Virus record (IMG/VR): IMGVR_UViG_3300044997_000618
Span: 1-32,273 of that record
DNA from: a virus
Length of the DNA: 32,273 nt
Reading direction: 5' to 3' (one strand)
In this document: one piece after another, positions 15,371-22,540 of the stretch
How the letters are laid out: every line of letters starts with the position of its first letter
How positions within the stretch are numbered: position 1 is the first letter of the stretch
The notes under the pieces: model-generated
What the model saw: only the letters and a program-made list of their open reading frames with translations
Database searches by the model: none
What the model was told of the DNA's origin: nothing
Program-made: the position numbers and the translations under genes

Positions 15371-15775
15371 TCAACGACGCATGGTAGCGATGGCCACTGC
15401 TTCTTCATCTGAAAAGATAGGCACAGCATTTGACTTGTGCATGGTACCGATGCCTTTGATCTTGGTACCTGTATACACTTTGTCCGGAGACTTGGTGGCC
15501 GCAGTGGTATCCACGCCATTGTTGAGGCTAGGAATATGTTGTGTGGGCTCACGGCCAGGCGGATATTTGGGTGCTAGGCTCACTTTGACTGTGGGTGCTG
15601 GCGCACGAGTTTGAGAAAACTTGGGGGCGAGTTTGACCCACTCAGCCTGTTTCTGCTCCCACTCAGCCTTGAGATCACGTGCCTTTCGTGCGGCATCGGC
15701 AGACGCATACTTTCTACGTTTGCTTTTGAGCTTGCCTGTGGTAGTGAGCCAGGGGCCTTCTAGATGCATGGTCAT
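15371..15775 (-). CDS. Conserved hypothetical phage protein, basic
   Basis: A 134-residue basic protein. The N-terminal part (KLKSKRRKYASADAARKARDL) looks like a basic helical, possibly nucleic-acid-binding, region; the end (YTGTKIKGIGTMHKSNAVP) is a short motif common in phage proteins of this type. ATG 15775 is chosen because GGAG lies six bases upstream; the frame is open to 15787. It is first in the cassette that ends at erpA, behind a strong sigma70-like promoter. Confidence 0.7.
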   Translation of the reverse strand: MTMHLEGPWLTTTGKLKSKRRKYASADAARKARDLKAEWEQKQAEWVKLAPKFSQTRAPAPTVKVSLAPKYPPGREPTQHIPSLNNGVDTTAATKSPDKVYTGTKIKGIGTMHKSNAVPIFSDEEAVAIATMRR

Positions 15776-15804
15776 TGACGACTCCATTGTGTGAGCATTC
15801 TAGT

Positions 15805-15833
15805 ATTATAACTGATTGAGCTTTATTGGTCAA
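15805..15833 (-). promoter_or_regulatory. Sigma70-like promoter for the infA-sod-erpA cassette
   Basis: Minus strand: -35 TTGACC (15828-15833), 17-bp spacer, perfect -10 TATAAT (15805-15810), 30 bp before the first start. It is one of the best consensus promoters in the window. Confidence 0.75.
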
Positions 15834-15953
15834 CCACGATACAAATGCTGAATTTTGGGCAGGATTTTAGCCCAACTATCAAAGTTTTGATTTTGTTTTT
15901 AGTGGCATAACTTTTGATCCACTTAGTGATTTATTTGATTCTCTGTTTTGGTG

Positions 15954-16712
15954 TCATATGCGATTGTTTCTTTTTAAAAATTCAAACAAGATTTTATGTG
16001 CTTCTCTGTTAGGATGCGCTCCGTCAGGATAAAACAAGTCTGGACGTTGGGCAAATGTTTCATATCTCCGCTGTCCTTTATCTACTTCATCCAAAATAGA
16101 TTGCATCTGTGATATGTCTGTGACATGCTGTTTGAACAGTTTTAAAAAATCTTCTCCTCGGTGATCCGCTGAGAAAAATGAATAAACAGGATTCTTTACA
16201 ATGTCGTAGTCGTTGAGTAAAAGATTGATCATGCTCTGGCAGATGACCTCTACGCCAGTATAGATAGTTTTAAAATCCTCGATCATCAGAGCATCACTGC
16301 ACCCGCCAATGACTTTTATGTTGATATTCCACTCTTGACTCAGAGCCGATAGATCAAAATAGAATCGAGAAATAATTCTGTGCATCAACTCCGTGGGTCG
16401 ATCGTAATAGTTTTTATCCTCAGGATCCATATATAGAAAATCTCTAGTCCATTCGGTTTGAAAAACTATAATCTGTTTATTTTTAAACAATCTCAGATGA
16501 TGATTATTGAATAACAGATTCCTTGCACGTAGATAGGATTCTCTGTTTGAAGACCCACCTAGTCCAACATTTATAGCTACGTGTCCATCTTCATGCAGGT
16601 ACTCTGTTAGTCCACCATGCAGTATCATAGGTGTACCATTGTTGGGGAGCCACTCTCCCACACTCCAACTGTCGCCGGCGATTATTGTGACTTTTTTATC
16701 GCTGATGTTCAT
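15954..16712 (-). CDS. SGNH/GDSL-family hydrolase, copy 2
   Basis: A 252-residue protein with the SGNH blocks: IIAGDSWSVGEW (nucleophile Ser), GLGGSSNRESY (Gly/Asn oxyanion region), IIVFQTEWTRD and the catalytic Asp-x-x-His in FYPDGAHPNR near the end. Such enzymes are esterases or acyl/acetyl hydrolases acting on lipids or polysaccharides. No signal peptide is seen, so it would act inside the cell or on the virion. It is clearly paralogous to the gene immediately upstream, overlapping it by 17 bp. No good Shine-Dalgarno is seen, suggesting translational coupling. The substrate is unknown. Confidence 0.82.
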   Translation of the reverse strand: MNISDKKVTIIAGDSWSVGEWLPNNGTPMILHGGLTEYLHEDGHVAINVGLGGSSNRESYLRARNLLFNNHHLRLFKNKQIIVFQTEWTRDFLYMDPEDKNYYDRPTELMHRIISRFYFDLSALSQEWNINIKVIGGCSDALMIEDFKTIYTGVEVICQSMINLLLNDYDIVKNPVYSFFSADHRGEDFLKLFKQHVTDISQMQSILDEVDKGQRRYETFAQRPDLFYPDGAHPNREAHKILFEFLKRNNRI

Positions 16713-17448
16713 TGAGACAATCTTGTTTTAAAAAATCGTATAAAATACGGATTCCTTTGCGGTTAGGATGTACACCATCGGGGTAAAAAAAATCAGGATG
16801 CTCTCTCATCAATATTTCTCGGCGAAAGCCTTGATCAATCAATGTCAATAACTTTTCTTTGCTGGCAATGTCGTTGATCCTTGATTTGATTTCTTTGACC
16901 AGTTCTTCAGATCGTTGCTCATACAAAGAGAACACAGGATTATTTGTTTGGTGCGTTTCATTGACGATCAAGTTTATCATGCTCTGGCATACTATGTTAC
17001 AGCCAGGATAGTGTTCTTCGATATTATCAAACCATAAAGTATCGCTGACACCACCAATGATATAAATTTTACAGTTGGACTTTTGCGCTACATCGCTGAG
17101 ATTTCTGTAAAATCTTGATATCCATCGCATGGCAATGTCTTCGGGATCTGAAATCTCCTTCCAATCTTGTGCGTCGAGTTGATTTTCCCAGCCAGTTGAA
17201 TGCTTGTAATCTCTACTGTACTCTGTTTGAAAAACAAACACAGCATCAATGTCGTGGGTGGCATTTCGTCTGAAATAGGTATCTATGCGTTGATAGATAT
17301 CATGATTTGATATGCCTTTGTCACTGAAGTTTGACACCCGATGCCCATCTTCTGTGAGATACTGCTCTAGACCACGATGAGGATTGTGAGTGCAATCCTT
17401 GTCCCATTCACCGCACCCCCAACTGTCGCCTACTATTAAAAAGTTCAT
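16696..17448 (-). CDS. SGNH/GDSL-family hydrolase, copy 1
   Basis: A 250-residue protein with LIVGDSWGCGEW, FSDKGISNHDIY, VFVFQTEYSRD, YIIGGVSDTLW, QSMINLIVNE and a terminal FYPDGVHPNR, i.e. nucleophile Ser and Asp-His of the SGNH triad. It shares block order, length and many residues with the next gene (SRFY..LS, NPV.S, YPDG.HPNR), so the pair is a tandem duplication that has diverged. The start ATG 17448 has GGAG eight bases upstream. Likely an intracellular or virion-associated carbohydrate esterase; the substrate is unknown. Confidence 0.82.
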   Translation of the reverse strand: MNFLIVGDSWGCGEWDKDCTHNPHRGLEQYLTEDGHRVSNFSDKGISNHDIYQRIDTYFRRNATHDIDAVFVFQTEYSRDYKHSTGWENQLDAQDWKEISDPEDIAMRWISRFYRNLSDVAQKSNCKIYIIGGVSDTLWFDNIEEHYPGCNIVCQSMINLIVNETHQTNNPVFSLYEQRSEELVKEIKSRINDIASKEKLLTLIDQGFRREILMREHPDFFYPDGVHPNRKGIRILYDFLKQDCLNEHQR

Positions 17449-17529
17449 TAGATCTCCGGTGGAGGCATTTTTCCAATGCTTTCCACATTTTACCTTGTTG
17501 TCTATCCACTCGATCTCGTTGCCAGATCG

Positions 17530-17607
17530 CTATCCAAGATGTTCACAAAGCTCATTTCCAAGATCCAGTAGTAACTCCTCAGGATGGTCTGGATCTTCTA
17601 CTATCAT
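17530..17607 (-). CDS. Possible 25-residue ORF, ended by an amber codon in frame with the SGNH gene
   Basis: ATG 17607 opens a short acidic peptide (MIVEDPDHPEELLLDLGNE...) that ends at TAG 17530-17532. The same frame then stays open for 27 codons straight into the SGNH start at 17448. No well-spaced Shine-Dalgarno precedes it. It could be a small conserved phage protein, a truncated gene, or chance. Otherwise the 176-bp gap at 17449-17624 holds nothing I can identify. Confidence 0.3.
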   Translation of the reverse strand: MIVEDPDHPEELLLDLGNELCEHLG

Positions 17608-17624
17608 CCTAGCAAAGTTGTATC

Positions 17625-17831
17625 TTATATTTTACGTTGGCAACTAAAGCTGTCAGATTCAAAACGGAAAGCATTGGCGTATTTGCAGTCCCATACCACG
17701 TCCTGACCTTTCATGTGCCAACCAAAGGAGTATCCTGCAAGCAAACAAGCCAACATCAACAACAACTTGGGCGATGCTTTGGCCCATTTTTCACTGATTG
17801 CTTGCCACTCTTCTGGTGTAAACCAAATCAA
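17625..17831 (-). CDS. Small single-pass membrane protein
   Basis: A 68-residue protein with one hydrophobic segment (SPKLLLMLACLLAGYSFGW, about residues 20-38) after an amphipathic N-terminus, and a polar C-terminal tail with two Cys. Its ATG overlaps the BI-1 stop (ATGA), so it is co-translated with that membrane protein and may act with it at the inner membrane. No named family. Confidence 0.65.
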   Translation of the reverse strand: MIWFTPEEWQAISEKWAKASPKLLLMLACLLAGYSFGWHMKGQDVVWDCKYANAFRFESDSFSCQRKI

Positions 17832-18496
17832 CGTCTATCTCCAATCAACTGTAACAGCGAAATAAAGATGTTAATAAAGTTAATGTACAGGCTCAGTGCG
17901 GCAAACCATTGCATACGTCTAACTTCACTTTCAGACGCACCCCAGAACATGTCGCGAATACGATTCATGTCATAGGCGGTGAGTCCTAGAAAAATAAGGA
18001 TGGTCAACACATTTAGTGTCATTTGCAGTGCAGTGGACGCTACAAAGATGTTAACAACACCTGCAATAATCAAGCCAACCACACCGGCAAACAAGAACGG
18101 TCCCCAACCTGAAATATCTTTCTTTGTAAAGTACCCCCAACCAGCCAAGGCACCAAAGCTCACAGTGGTTCCAATCAAGGCTTGTGCAATACTAGCTGAT
18201 GTATACACAGCAAAGATCACACTCAAGCTCAAGCCCATGGCACCGGCAAAGGCAAAATACCATGCTTTGATGGCACCCTCGGAAAAACTGTTACCCTTCC
18301 AGGCCAAGAACAAACTCATGATCAAAGGTGCAAAAATAATGACGTAACCTAGTAGGCCAGAAAACAACACAGGCACTAGGCCTAGAGAGTTGATCAGCGC
18401 GGCAAATACTAGTGTGGCAAACACACCTGCGGTCATACGACCCAGGACTCCGGCCACTGCGGTGTTGAGACTTTCAACTGCTGATAATGTTGTCAT
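17828..18496 (-). CDS. Bax inhibitor-1/YccA-family membrane protein
   Basis: A 222-residue polytopic protein with about seven hydrophobic segments and the TMBIM signatures: an early VFATLVFAALINSLG helix, GWGYFTKKDISGWGPFLFAG between helices, and a late LTAYDMNRIRDMFW followed by LSLYINFINIFISLL. Bacterial members (YccA, YbhL) sit in the inner membrane; YccA inhibits FtsH, and others act as pH-gated Ca2+ leak channels. In a phage it might protect phage proteins from FtsH or delay membrane damage; this is inference. Start supported by AAGGAG. It probably shares a transcript with the histone-like gene just upstream. Confidence 0.9.
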   Translation of the reverse strand: MTTLSAVESLNTAVAGVLGRMTAGVFATLVFAALINSLGLVPVLFSGLLGYVIIFAPLIMSLFLAWKGNSFSEGAIKAWYFAFAGAMGLSLSVIFAVYTSASIAQALIGTTVSFGALAGWGYFTKKDISGWGPFLFAGVVGLIIAGVVNIFVASTALQMTLNVLTILIFLGLTAYDMNRIRDMFWGASESEVRRMQWFAALSLYINFINIFISLLQLIGDRR

Positions 18497-18507
18497 TTGC
18501 TATCTCC

Positions 18508-18696
18508 TTATTTGGCAGCCAAGGCTTCTTTCTCGGCTGTGATTTCTTTGCGGCGTTCTTTGATTGCTTTGCTCATTTCTTGTAGAGCCTTGCGAGCTCG
18601 AGCAGCCGCGGCCTTGACACCTTTGCCAGAAAACTTTTCGTTTTCAGCAATGTATGTTTCAAATGCTTGTTTGATTGCGTCGTGATTTTGTGACAT
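18508..18696 (-). CDS. Histone H1-like basic protein
   Basis: A 62-residue, Lys/Ala/Arg-rich helical protein (MSQNHDAIKQAFETYIAENEKF, residues 1-22, then GVKAAAARARKALQEMSKA). It resembles small histone-H1/Hc1-like proteins common in bacteria and T4-like phages, which bind DNA non-specifically. The open frame extends to 18750, but ATG 18696 directly follows AAGGAGA and abuts the preceding stop. It might compact phage DNA or compete with host nucleoid proteins; that is inference. Confidence 0.75.
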   Translation of the reverse strand: MSQNHDAIKQAFETYIAENEKFSGKGVKAAAARARKALQEMSKAIKERRKEITAEKEALAAK

Positions 18697-18697
18697 G

Positions 18698-18868
18698 TTA
18701 TTCTCCTTGAAGTTTGATTTGTTCACGTAGGGCATTCTGTCGACGGACACAGTTCTGCATCTGTCGTTGTACTGCCAGTTTGTCAGGAGCAGTTTCTAAC
18801 TCTCTGCTGAGAGTGCGATATTCTGCCAACAGAAGTTTTAACTGCTCTTTGAAATCGGTATGGTTCAT
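18698..18868 (-). CDS. Small coiled-coil hypothetical protein
   Basis: A 56-residue, charged, wholly helical protein (FKEQLKLLLAEYRTLSREL...) with leucine heptads and a basic C-terminal half. ATG 18868 follows AAGGAG at proper spacing; the frame is open to 18883. It is the first gene after a sigma70-like promoter and lies one base from the histone-like start, so the two may form a DNA-binding pair. Confidence 0.65.
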   Translation of the reverse strand: MNHTDFKEQLKLLLAEYRTLSRELETAPDKLAVQRQMQNCVRRQNALREQIKLQGE

Positions 18869-18889
18869 TGATACTCCTTGCATAACGCT

Positions 18890-18918
18890 ATTATGTATGA
18901 AGCGTCAAGAAATGTCAA
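18890..18918 (-). promoter_or_regulatory. Sigma70-like promoter for the histone-like/BI-1 operon
   Basis: Minus strand: -35 TTGACA (18913-18918), 17-bp spacer, -10 CATAAT (18890-18895), 22 bp before the first start. Confidence 0.6.
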
Positions 18919-18928
18919 GCAGTTTTTA

Positions 18929-19210
18929 TTACCACCAGCCCACTGCTCGCCCAAAACCAAATACGTTGACACAGGCAAAGTACCCGGTTAGCAACAGCGG
19001 CCACATGAGTTCTCTGCGCCAGTATGCATACACACCAGCTAGACTACCTATAAAGAAACCTGGATAGATCCAGGCCATGTTGGGATTTTGAGCAGTGAAG
19101 GCCAAGGTAATACTGGCACCTACTGTAAAAACAAAGCTGACCAAGTCAAACCAGAAAGCAGTGCGATCTGAATGGAAACTGGCACTCCAGAAATCTTTTA
19201 TCTTTTGCAA
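18929..19210 (-). CDS. Small multi-pass membrane protein
   Basis: A 93-residue protein with three hydrophobic segments (FDLVSFVFTVGASITLAF; IYPGFFIGSLAGVYAYW; LMWPLLLTGYFACVNVFGF) and few charges outside them, probably in the inner membrane. The pattern resembles short membrane proteins in other T4-like phages, but I cannot name a function. Its stop lies just upstream of the next promoter. Confidence 0.68.
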   Translation of the reverse strand: MQKIKDFWSASFHSDRTAFWFDLVSFVFTVGASITLAFTAQNPNMAWIYPGFFIGSLAGVYAYWRRELMWPLLLTGYFACVNVFGFGRAVGWW

Positions 19211-19212
19211 AG

Positions 19213-19458
19213 TTATACTATCTCAATGTGGCGTCGGTTCCAACAGTCCCATACTGTCACACGATCCCAACTACGAGACCATGTGGTACGAAACTTGTCC
19301 CAGCTGTGTTGATTATATAGTCGCAAACGATTGTCGTCGACATGTTTCTGATCTATGCCGTTTTTCTTGGCCCATTCATTCAACAAAGTTGGTGCCTGCG
19401 AATCTCGGATGATCACGATGAATAAGGGCTCAGGCCCAGAGTTTGAGTTGTAGTGCAT
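19213..19458 (-). CDS. Conserved hypothetical phage protein
   Basis: An 81-residue protein (LFIVIIRDSQAPTLLNEWAK; then SWDKFRTTWSRSWDRVTVWD), Trp/Arg-rich in its second half. No named domain. It is spaced 2-3 bp from genes on both sides, consistent with an operon. Confidence 0.65.
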   Translation of the reverse strand: MHYNSNSGPEPLFIVIIRDSQAPTLLNEWAKKNGIDQKHVDDNRLRLYNQHSWDKFRTTWSRSWDRVTVWDCWNRRHIEIV

Positions 19459-19461
19459 CAG

Positions 19462-19716
19462 TTAATGTAATGTGGTGCCCGGTGGTCGGACTTCCTGTGT
19501 TTCGTTTCTAGCATCGATCATTTGTTTGATGTCTGTGATGATCATTAACTCGTCGTCGTGTTCGGCTGCCAGTTTCTCATCTATGCCCACCAGGCGCATG
19601 AGTCCACCAACATGGACTTCGGTAATCCCAAAGTCTGTGAGAACCAAACAGATGTTGATCACTAAATCTTTTACTGCTTCTTCGTTTAGTATGTCTATAA
19701 CGAAATCTTGTTCCAT
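19462..19716 (-). CDS. Conserved hypothetical acidic phage protein
   Basis: An 84-residue acidic protein (MEQDFVIDILNEEAVKDLVI...; HVGGLMRLVGIDEKLAAEH). Probably mixed alpha/beta, no recognised motif. It begins 28 bp past an intrinsic terminator. A TTAAATA box lies 10 bp upstream of its ATG and no sigma70 promoter is visible, so it may depend on late transcription or read-through. Confidence 0.65.
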   Translation of the reverse strand: MEQDFVIDILNEEAVKDLVINICLVLTDFGITEVHVGGLMRLVGIDEKLAAEHDDELMIITDIKQMIDARNETQEVRPPGTTLH

Positions 19717-19744
19717 TGCAATAGTTATTTAATCCTTTTGAGGC

Positions 19745-19777
19745 CAAAAAAAAGCGGCCCTAGTGGAGCCGCTTTTT
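19745..19777. terminator. Intrinsic terminator, near-symmetrical
   Basis: A 10-bp stem (AAAAAGCGGC / GCCGCTTTTT) with a 9-nt loop, placed just after the stop of the gene at 19794 on the minus strand. A/T runs flank both sides, so it could work in both directions. Confidence 0.82.
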
Positions 19778-19793
19778 AAGATTGCAGAGCCGA

Positions 19794-20126
19794 TTAGGCT
19801 TCGTCAGCCACAGCGTCAGCCTGTTTGGCTTTGACCTTGGTAGGCTTGACAGCCACCTTGACTTCGCCACGCTTGGCTTCTTTGACTTTTTCTGCCAACT
19901 TGCTGGTAACAGCATAGCCAGCATCGCCTGCCTGACCTTGCTCCTGCAGATACTGCAAAGCATCGAGCTTGGTCATTGGGCGGGGAAGCTCAATGAGATT
20001 GATGTTGGTGCAACCTGCCTTGGTCAAGATCTTGACACGAGCAACCATGTCGTTTGCAAAGCGAGCTTTGGTAACACCATTATGAGTAGCGGTACCAGCA
20101 ACGGTAAACAGTTTATCAGTAGCCAT
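19794..20126 (-). CDS. Conserved phage protein with basic C-terminal tail
   Basis: A 110-residue protein. The N-terminal 65 residues (DKLFTVAGTATHNGVTKARFA; VELPRPMTK-like IELPRPMTKLDALQYL) form a compact conserved region I know from many T4-like environmental phages. The tail is Lys/Val/Ala-rich (KVAVKPTKVKAKQADA), histone-like in composition. It has its own promoter and terminator, i.e. a one-gene unit probably expressed strongly. Function unknown; weak nucleic-acid binding is a guess from the tail. Confidence 0.75.
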   Translation of the reverse strand: MATDKLFTVAGTATHNGVTKARFANDMVARVKILTKAGCTNINLIELPRPMTKLDALQYLQEQGQAGDAGYAVTSKLAEKVKEAKRGEVKVAVKPTKVKAKQADAVADEA

Positions 20127-20191
20127 AATATGCCTTTCAAATGTGATTAATGAGAAGTTTCAAACTGCATGCTTTTTTACAGCATACCATT

Positions 20192-20220
20192 ATTTTAAGA
20201 GAAATAAATTTAGTTGTCAA
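20192..20220 (-). promoter_or_regulatory. Sigma70-like promoter for the gene at 19794-20126
   Basis: Minus strand: -35 TTGACA (20215-20220, inside the last codons of the upstream gene), 17-bp spacer, -10 TAAAAT (20192-20197). Confidence 0.65.
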
Positions 20221-20533
20221 CCTGTTTTGCCTTCTTTGATTTGCTCATTTTGCCAAATTTTGGGCCAGCCGTTTGAGCAAGTTCAAAGTCTTTAACGGTG
20301 GTACGAAGCTCGTGCAAGCCTTGGCACACCTTTTCATACCCTGCAAAGGTACGATCAAATCTCAGCTGATACACATCGGCAAAAGCTCGCAGTGCCTTGA
20401 CTGCGTCGTCCGGTGCCATAAGCCCTTGGTCAATGTCATTGACCACGTCGCGAATGTTGTTAACTACATTCCAACATTTTAGAATATTTTGCTCTAGAGC
20501 AAAGTTGTGTTCGGTAAGATCGTGATCAGTCAT
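20210..20533 (-). CDS. Conserved helical phage protein
   Basis: A 107-residue, predicted all-helical protein (NILKCWNVVNNIRDVVNDIDQ; DVYQLRFDRTFAGYEKVCQGL) with a basic tail (MSKSKKAKQ). The type is common in T4-like phages; function unknown. Its ATG overlaps the stop of the small membrane protein upstream (ATGA), and its last codons contain the -35 box of the next promoter. Confidence 0.72.
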   Translation of the reverse strand: MTDHDLTEHNFALEQNILKCWNVVNNIRDVVNDIDQGLMAPDDAVKALRAFADVYQLRFDRTFAGYEKVCQGLHELRTTVKDFELAQTAGPKFGKMSKSKKAKQVDN

Positions 20534-20655
20534 TTAGATAGTTCCTGAGTTTGGATTTTTACTGCTTCGACACCGCGATCAAGAATCCTAGCCAAGCCAC
20601 TGAAGCCCACACTAGAGATTGCAATACCAACCAATACACCAATAAAGAATCTCAT
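20530..20655 (-). CDS. 41-residue single-pass membrane protein
   Basis: A small gene of 41 codons: MRFFIGVLVGIAISSVGFSG forms a hydrophobic N-terminal segment, followed by a charged amphipathic tail (LARILDRGVEAVKIQ). ATG 20655 is preceded by AAGGA and the stop overlaps the next ATG (ATGA). Good start context plus coupled stop argue for a real gene. Function unknown. Confidence 0.68.
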   Translation of the reverse strand: MRFFIGVLVGIAISSVGFSGLARILDRGVEAVKIQTQELSK

Positions 20656-20664
20656 ATAGTATCC

Positions 20665-21378
20665 TTAGATAACACGCACACGACTGAGCTGGGTAGAATC
20701 CGGGCGGTGTGCTTTCACGGTACCCTTGATTGTGATCCAAGTGCCTGCATGAAACTTCTCACGATAGGAGAAAAACACAGCCTGATTGGTATCAGTGATG
20801 CCAGACAAAAAGTAGACATTGTAGTTTTGCGAATACACTGCACGAGTGATTTCTACCTGTGCTTGAACTTTGGTTCCAATGTCAGCGAGATAGCCTTTGG
20901 AATGATCGATGCGTTCAGCAACAGCCAGCTCTTTCTCAGCACGTTCGTAGGCACTGATCTGGCTGGCTACCAGGGCAATCTCCAATCGGTTGGCATTGGT
21001 AAAGCCTGTCATAGCCACTACCTTGCTCATGGCAGTGTCAAAATCACTGGTCTTGCCTTTAAGGGCCTTGAGCGTGAGTTGTTGTGCAAGGAAACCGAGA
21101 GCTCGAACACCCAGGGCACGATCCTGTTCAGTGATTTTGGTTTGGTCTGCCAGAGCCAGTTTGACCAGATCGCGGTTGGGCTCTTTGACGCGAGTTTGGG
21201 TGCCAGTTTGAGCGTCCACATTCCACACGCCGTCTTTAAAGTAGCCACCGTTGATGCGATTGGCGTAAGCGGCCGCACCCCATACTGTGTCAACAGTGTA
21301 TTCAATGACTTCGGCGGGTTTGCGAGCGCGATTCACTTGGCGTTGGATGCTGTAGTTTGACGGATGATAATAACGCAT
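20665..21378 (-). CDS. Conserved phage protein with C-terminal OB-fold-like segment
   Basis: A 237-residue protein. The N-terminal half (KPAEVIEYTVDTVWGAAAYA...) and a helical middle (RLEIALVASQISAYERAEKEL) are unfamiliar. The end, YFLSGITDTNQAVFFSYRE then GTWITIKGTVKAHRPDSTQL, reads like strands of an OB-fold in which a GTVKAH strand precedes the last one, suggesting nucleic-acid binding. ATG 21378 is preferred over 21420 because AGGAG precedes it. It is first behind a near-consensus promoter and leads the block to 20210. Confidence 0.7.
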   Translation of the reverse strand: MRYYHPSNYSIQRQVNRARKPAEVIEYTVDTVWGAAAYANRINGGYFKDGVWNVDAQTGTQTRVKEPNRDLVKLALADQTKITEQDRALGVRALGFLAQQLTLKALKGKTSDFDTAMSKVVAMTGFTNANRLEIALVASQISAYERAEKELAVAERIDHSKGYLADIGTKVQAQVEITRAVYSQNYNVYFLSGITDTNQAVFFSYREKFHAGTWITIKGTVKAHRPDSTQLSRVRVI

Positions 21379-21408
21379 GGGTTGCTCCTGTTTTTCCACT
21401 ATACATAT

Positions 21409-21437
21409 ATTATAGCACAACGGGCATTTCTGGTCAA
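21409..21437 (-). promoter_or_regulatory. Strong sigma70-like promoter (GGTTGACCAGAAATG family)
   Basis: Minus strand: -35 TTGACC (21432-21437), 17-bp spacer, perfect -10 TATAAT (21409-21414). The -35 and spacer start are nearly identical to the promoter at 22916-22944. Confidence 0.78.
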
Positions 21438-21446
21438 CCTCTTAAG

Positions 21447-21614
21447 TTAGTAAGTACTAACCCTAGTTTGGTGGCGATATTCACGTTTAAGCCAGTATTT
21501 GTAGCGTTGGAAGTATTCAGCCTGGCTGTAAGGCAGTTCGTGATAGTCATTGCGTTCTTTGCAGTTACGCACCCATAACTCGTACAACCATTTGCGGAAG
21601 TCTAAATTTTTCAT
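21447..21614 (-). CDS. Small basic hypothetical phage protein
   Basis: A 55-residue, Trp/Tyr/Arg-rich protein (FRKWLYELWVRNCKERNDY; QRYKYWLKREYRHQ). This basic-aromatic type is common among small early phage proteins. ATG 21614 overlaps the upstream stop (TAATG); the longer open frame to 21686 runs inside the neighbour. Function unknown. Confidence 0.68.
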   Translation of the reverse strand: MKNLDFRKWLYELWVRNCKERNDYHELPYSQAEYFQRYKYWLKREYRHQTRVSTY

Positions 21615-21805
21615 TATGGGCTTTTGTTTAGAATGGGAGAAAAGCGATAGATAAAACTGTCCAGCCAACAAGAAAAAGTGCGACATTCATTAATGTCATC
21701 TTGCCTGTAATGCACCCAGATGTGACCATCTACTTCAACCACGCTCATCACATGGAATACATTGCCATCACTATTAAACCAACGAGTACCTTCTTTGACT
21801 TGCAT
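21614..21805 (-). CDS. Small conserved phage protein
   Basis: A 63-residue, beta-rich protein (GTRWFNSDGNVFHVMSVVEV then HIWVHYRQD) resembling small SH3-like phage proteins; this is by pattern only. Coupled to the next gene by a TAATG overlap and 8 bp from the previous one. Confidence 0.65.
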   Translation of the reverse strand: MQVKEGTRWFNSDGNVFHVMSVVEVDGHIWVHYRQDDINECRTFSCWLDSFIYRFSPILNKSP

Positions 21806-21813
21806 ATCTCTCC

Positions 21814-22158
21814 TTACCTAATCTTTATTTTGTGTTCCTCTCTACGGTCTCTACGGTCACTGTAGAACTTATGACCAATCCTGCGGATGGTGTCAGCGGC
21901 CGTTTGCGGATCTACTTCAAACATTTCACGTATGTCTTCTGCTGTGATTCCTTCTTTAGCATTGAAAATATATATTTCATAATGCCGTTGACTATTATAA
22001 CGTGCCCTGAGCTCAAGGTGCATGATATTGGGAATCTGCACTTCAAAAGGTTTGTCCTGGAGTGCCGCCCAGGTACTACTGTGCTCGGCCGCGGTGATGT
22101 CTCCCAGGTACTCCAGTCCGTAACAATCCCACATTGCAACAAACTGATGATCACTCAC
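21814..22158 (-). CDS. Conserved hypothetical phage protein
   Basis: A 114-residue protein starting MSDHQFVAMWDCYGLEYLGD with a beta-rich first half and a basic helical tail (RRIGHKFYSDRRDRREEHK). I recognise the N-terminal MWDCYGLEY pattern as conserved in T4-like phages but know no function. GAGGT-type RBS upstream. Confidence 0.7.
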   Translation of the reverse strand: MSDHQFVAMWDCYGLEYLGDITAAEHSSTWAALQDKPFEVQIPNIMHLELRARYNSQRHYEIYIFNAKEGITAEDIREMFEVDPQTAADTIRRIGHKFYSDRRDRREEHKIKIR

Positions 22159-22170
22159 AGTTACCTCCTA

Positions 22171-22527
22171 TTACAAAAATACCTTTGACATAACACAGTC
22201 ATTATAACTGTCAACAAAGAGTTTGCCCACATCACAGCTCACATAGTTGTTGCCTTGCATACCTTGTTCACTGTAGTCAACATCATCGCCAGCAAGACCC
22301 ATGCCTGTGAGCAAGTTCCGCAGGTCTTTAAGGAATGCACGATCTGTATAGATCAACCCATCGTCATTGACTTTCCATGTTGCAGTATCAAAATAAACAC
22401 GCAGTTCGCCAAAATCGCCTTCGTCGTTGACGTAAGGCACATCGAGGCCAAGGACCTTGACTTCTTTGGCAACATCGCTCCAGTAGCCCGAGCCGTCTGT
22501 ACACACACCTTGATTGATTTTACGCAT
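22171..22527 (-). CDS. Hypothetical phage protein
   Basis: A 118-residue acidic protein (MRKINQGVCTDGSGYWSDVA; LRVYFDTATWKVNDDGLIYT). ATG 22527 follows AAGGAG directly; the longer frame to 22614 overlaps the neighbour. Mixed alpha/beta composition, no recognised motif. Confidence 0.66.
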   Translation of the reverse strand: MRKINQGVCTDGSGYWSDVAKEVKVLGLDVPYVNDEGDFGELRVYFDTATWKVNDDGLIYTDRAFLKDLRNLLTGMGLAGDDVDYSEQGMQGNNYVSCDVGKLFVDSYNDCVMSKVFL

Positions 22528-22540
22528 TATAACTCCTTGA

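Noticed and set aside
15834-15953. Possible terminator (TTGGGC / GCCCAA hairpin) after the SGNH genes
   Set aside because: The stem is only six pairs and no T-run follows on either strand.
20551-21360. 269-codon plus-strand ORF
   Set aside because: It lies wholly opposite a minus-strand phage gene with a strong promoter and Shine-Dalgarno; its composition (Cys/His/Ser mixture) looks like antisense translation.
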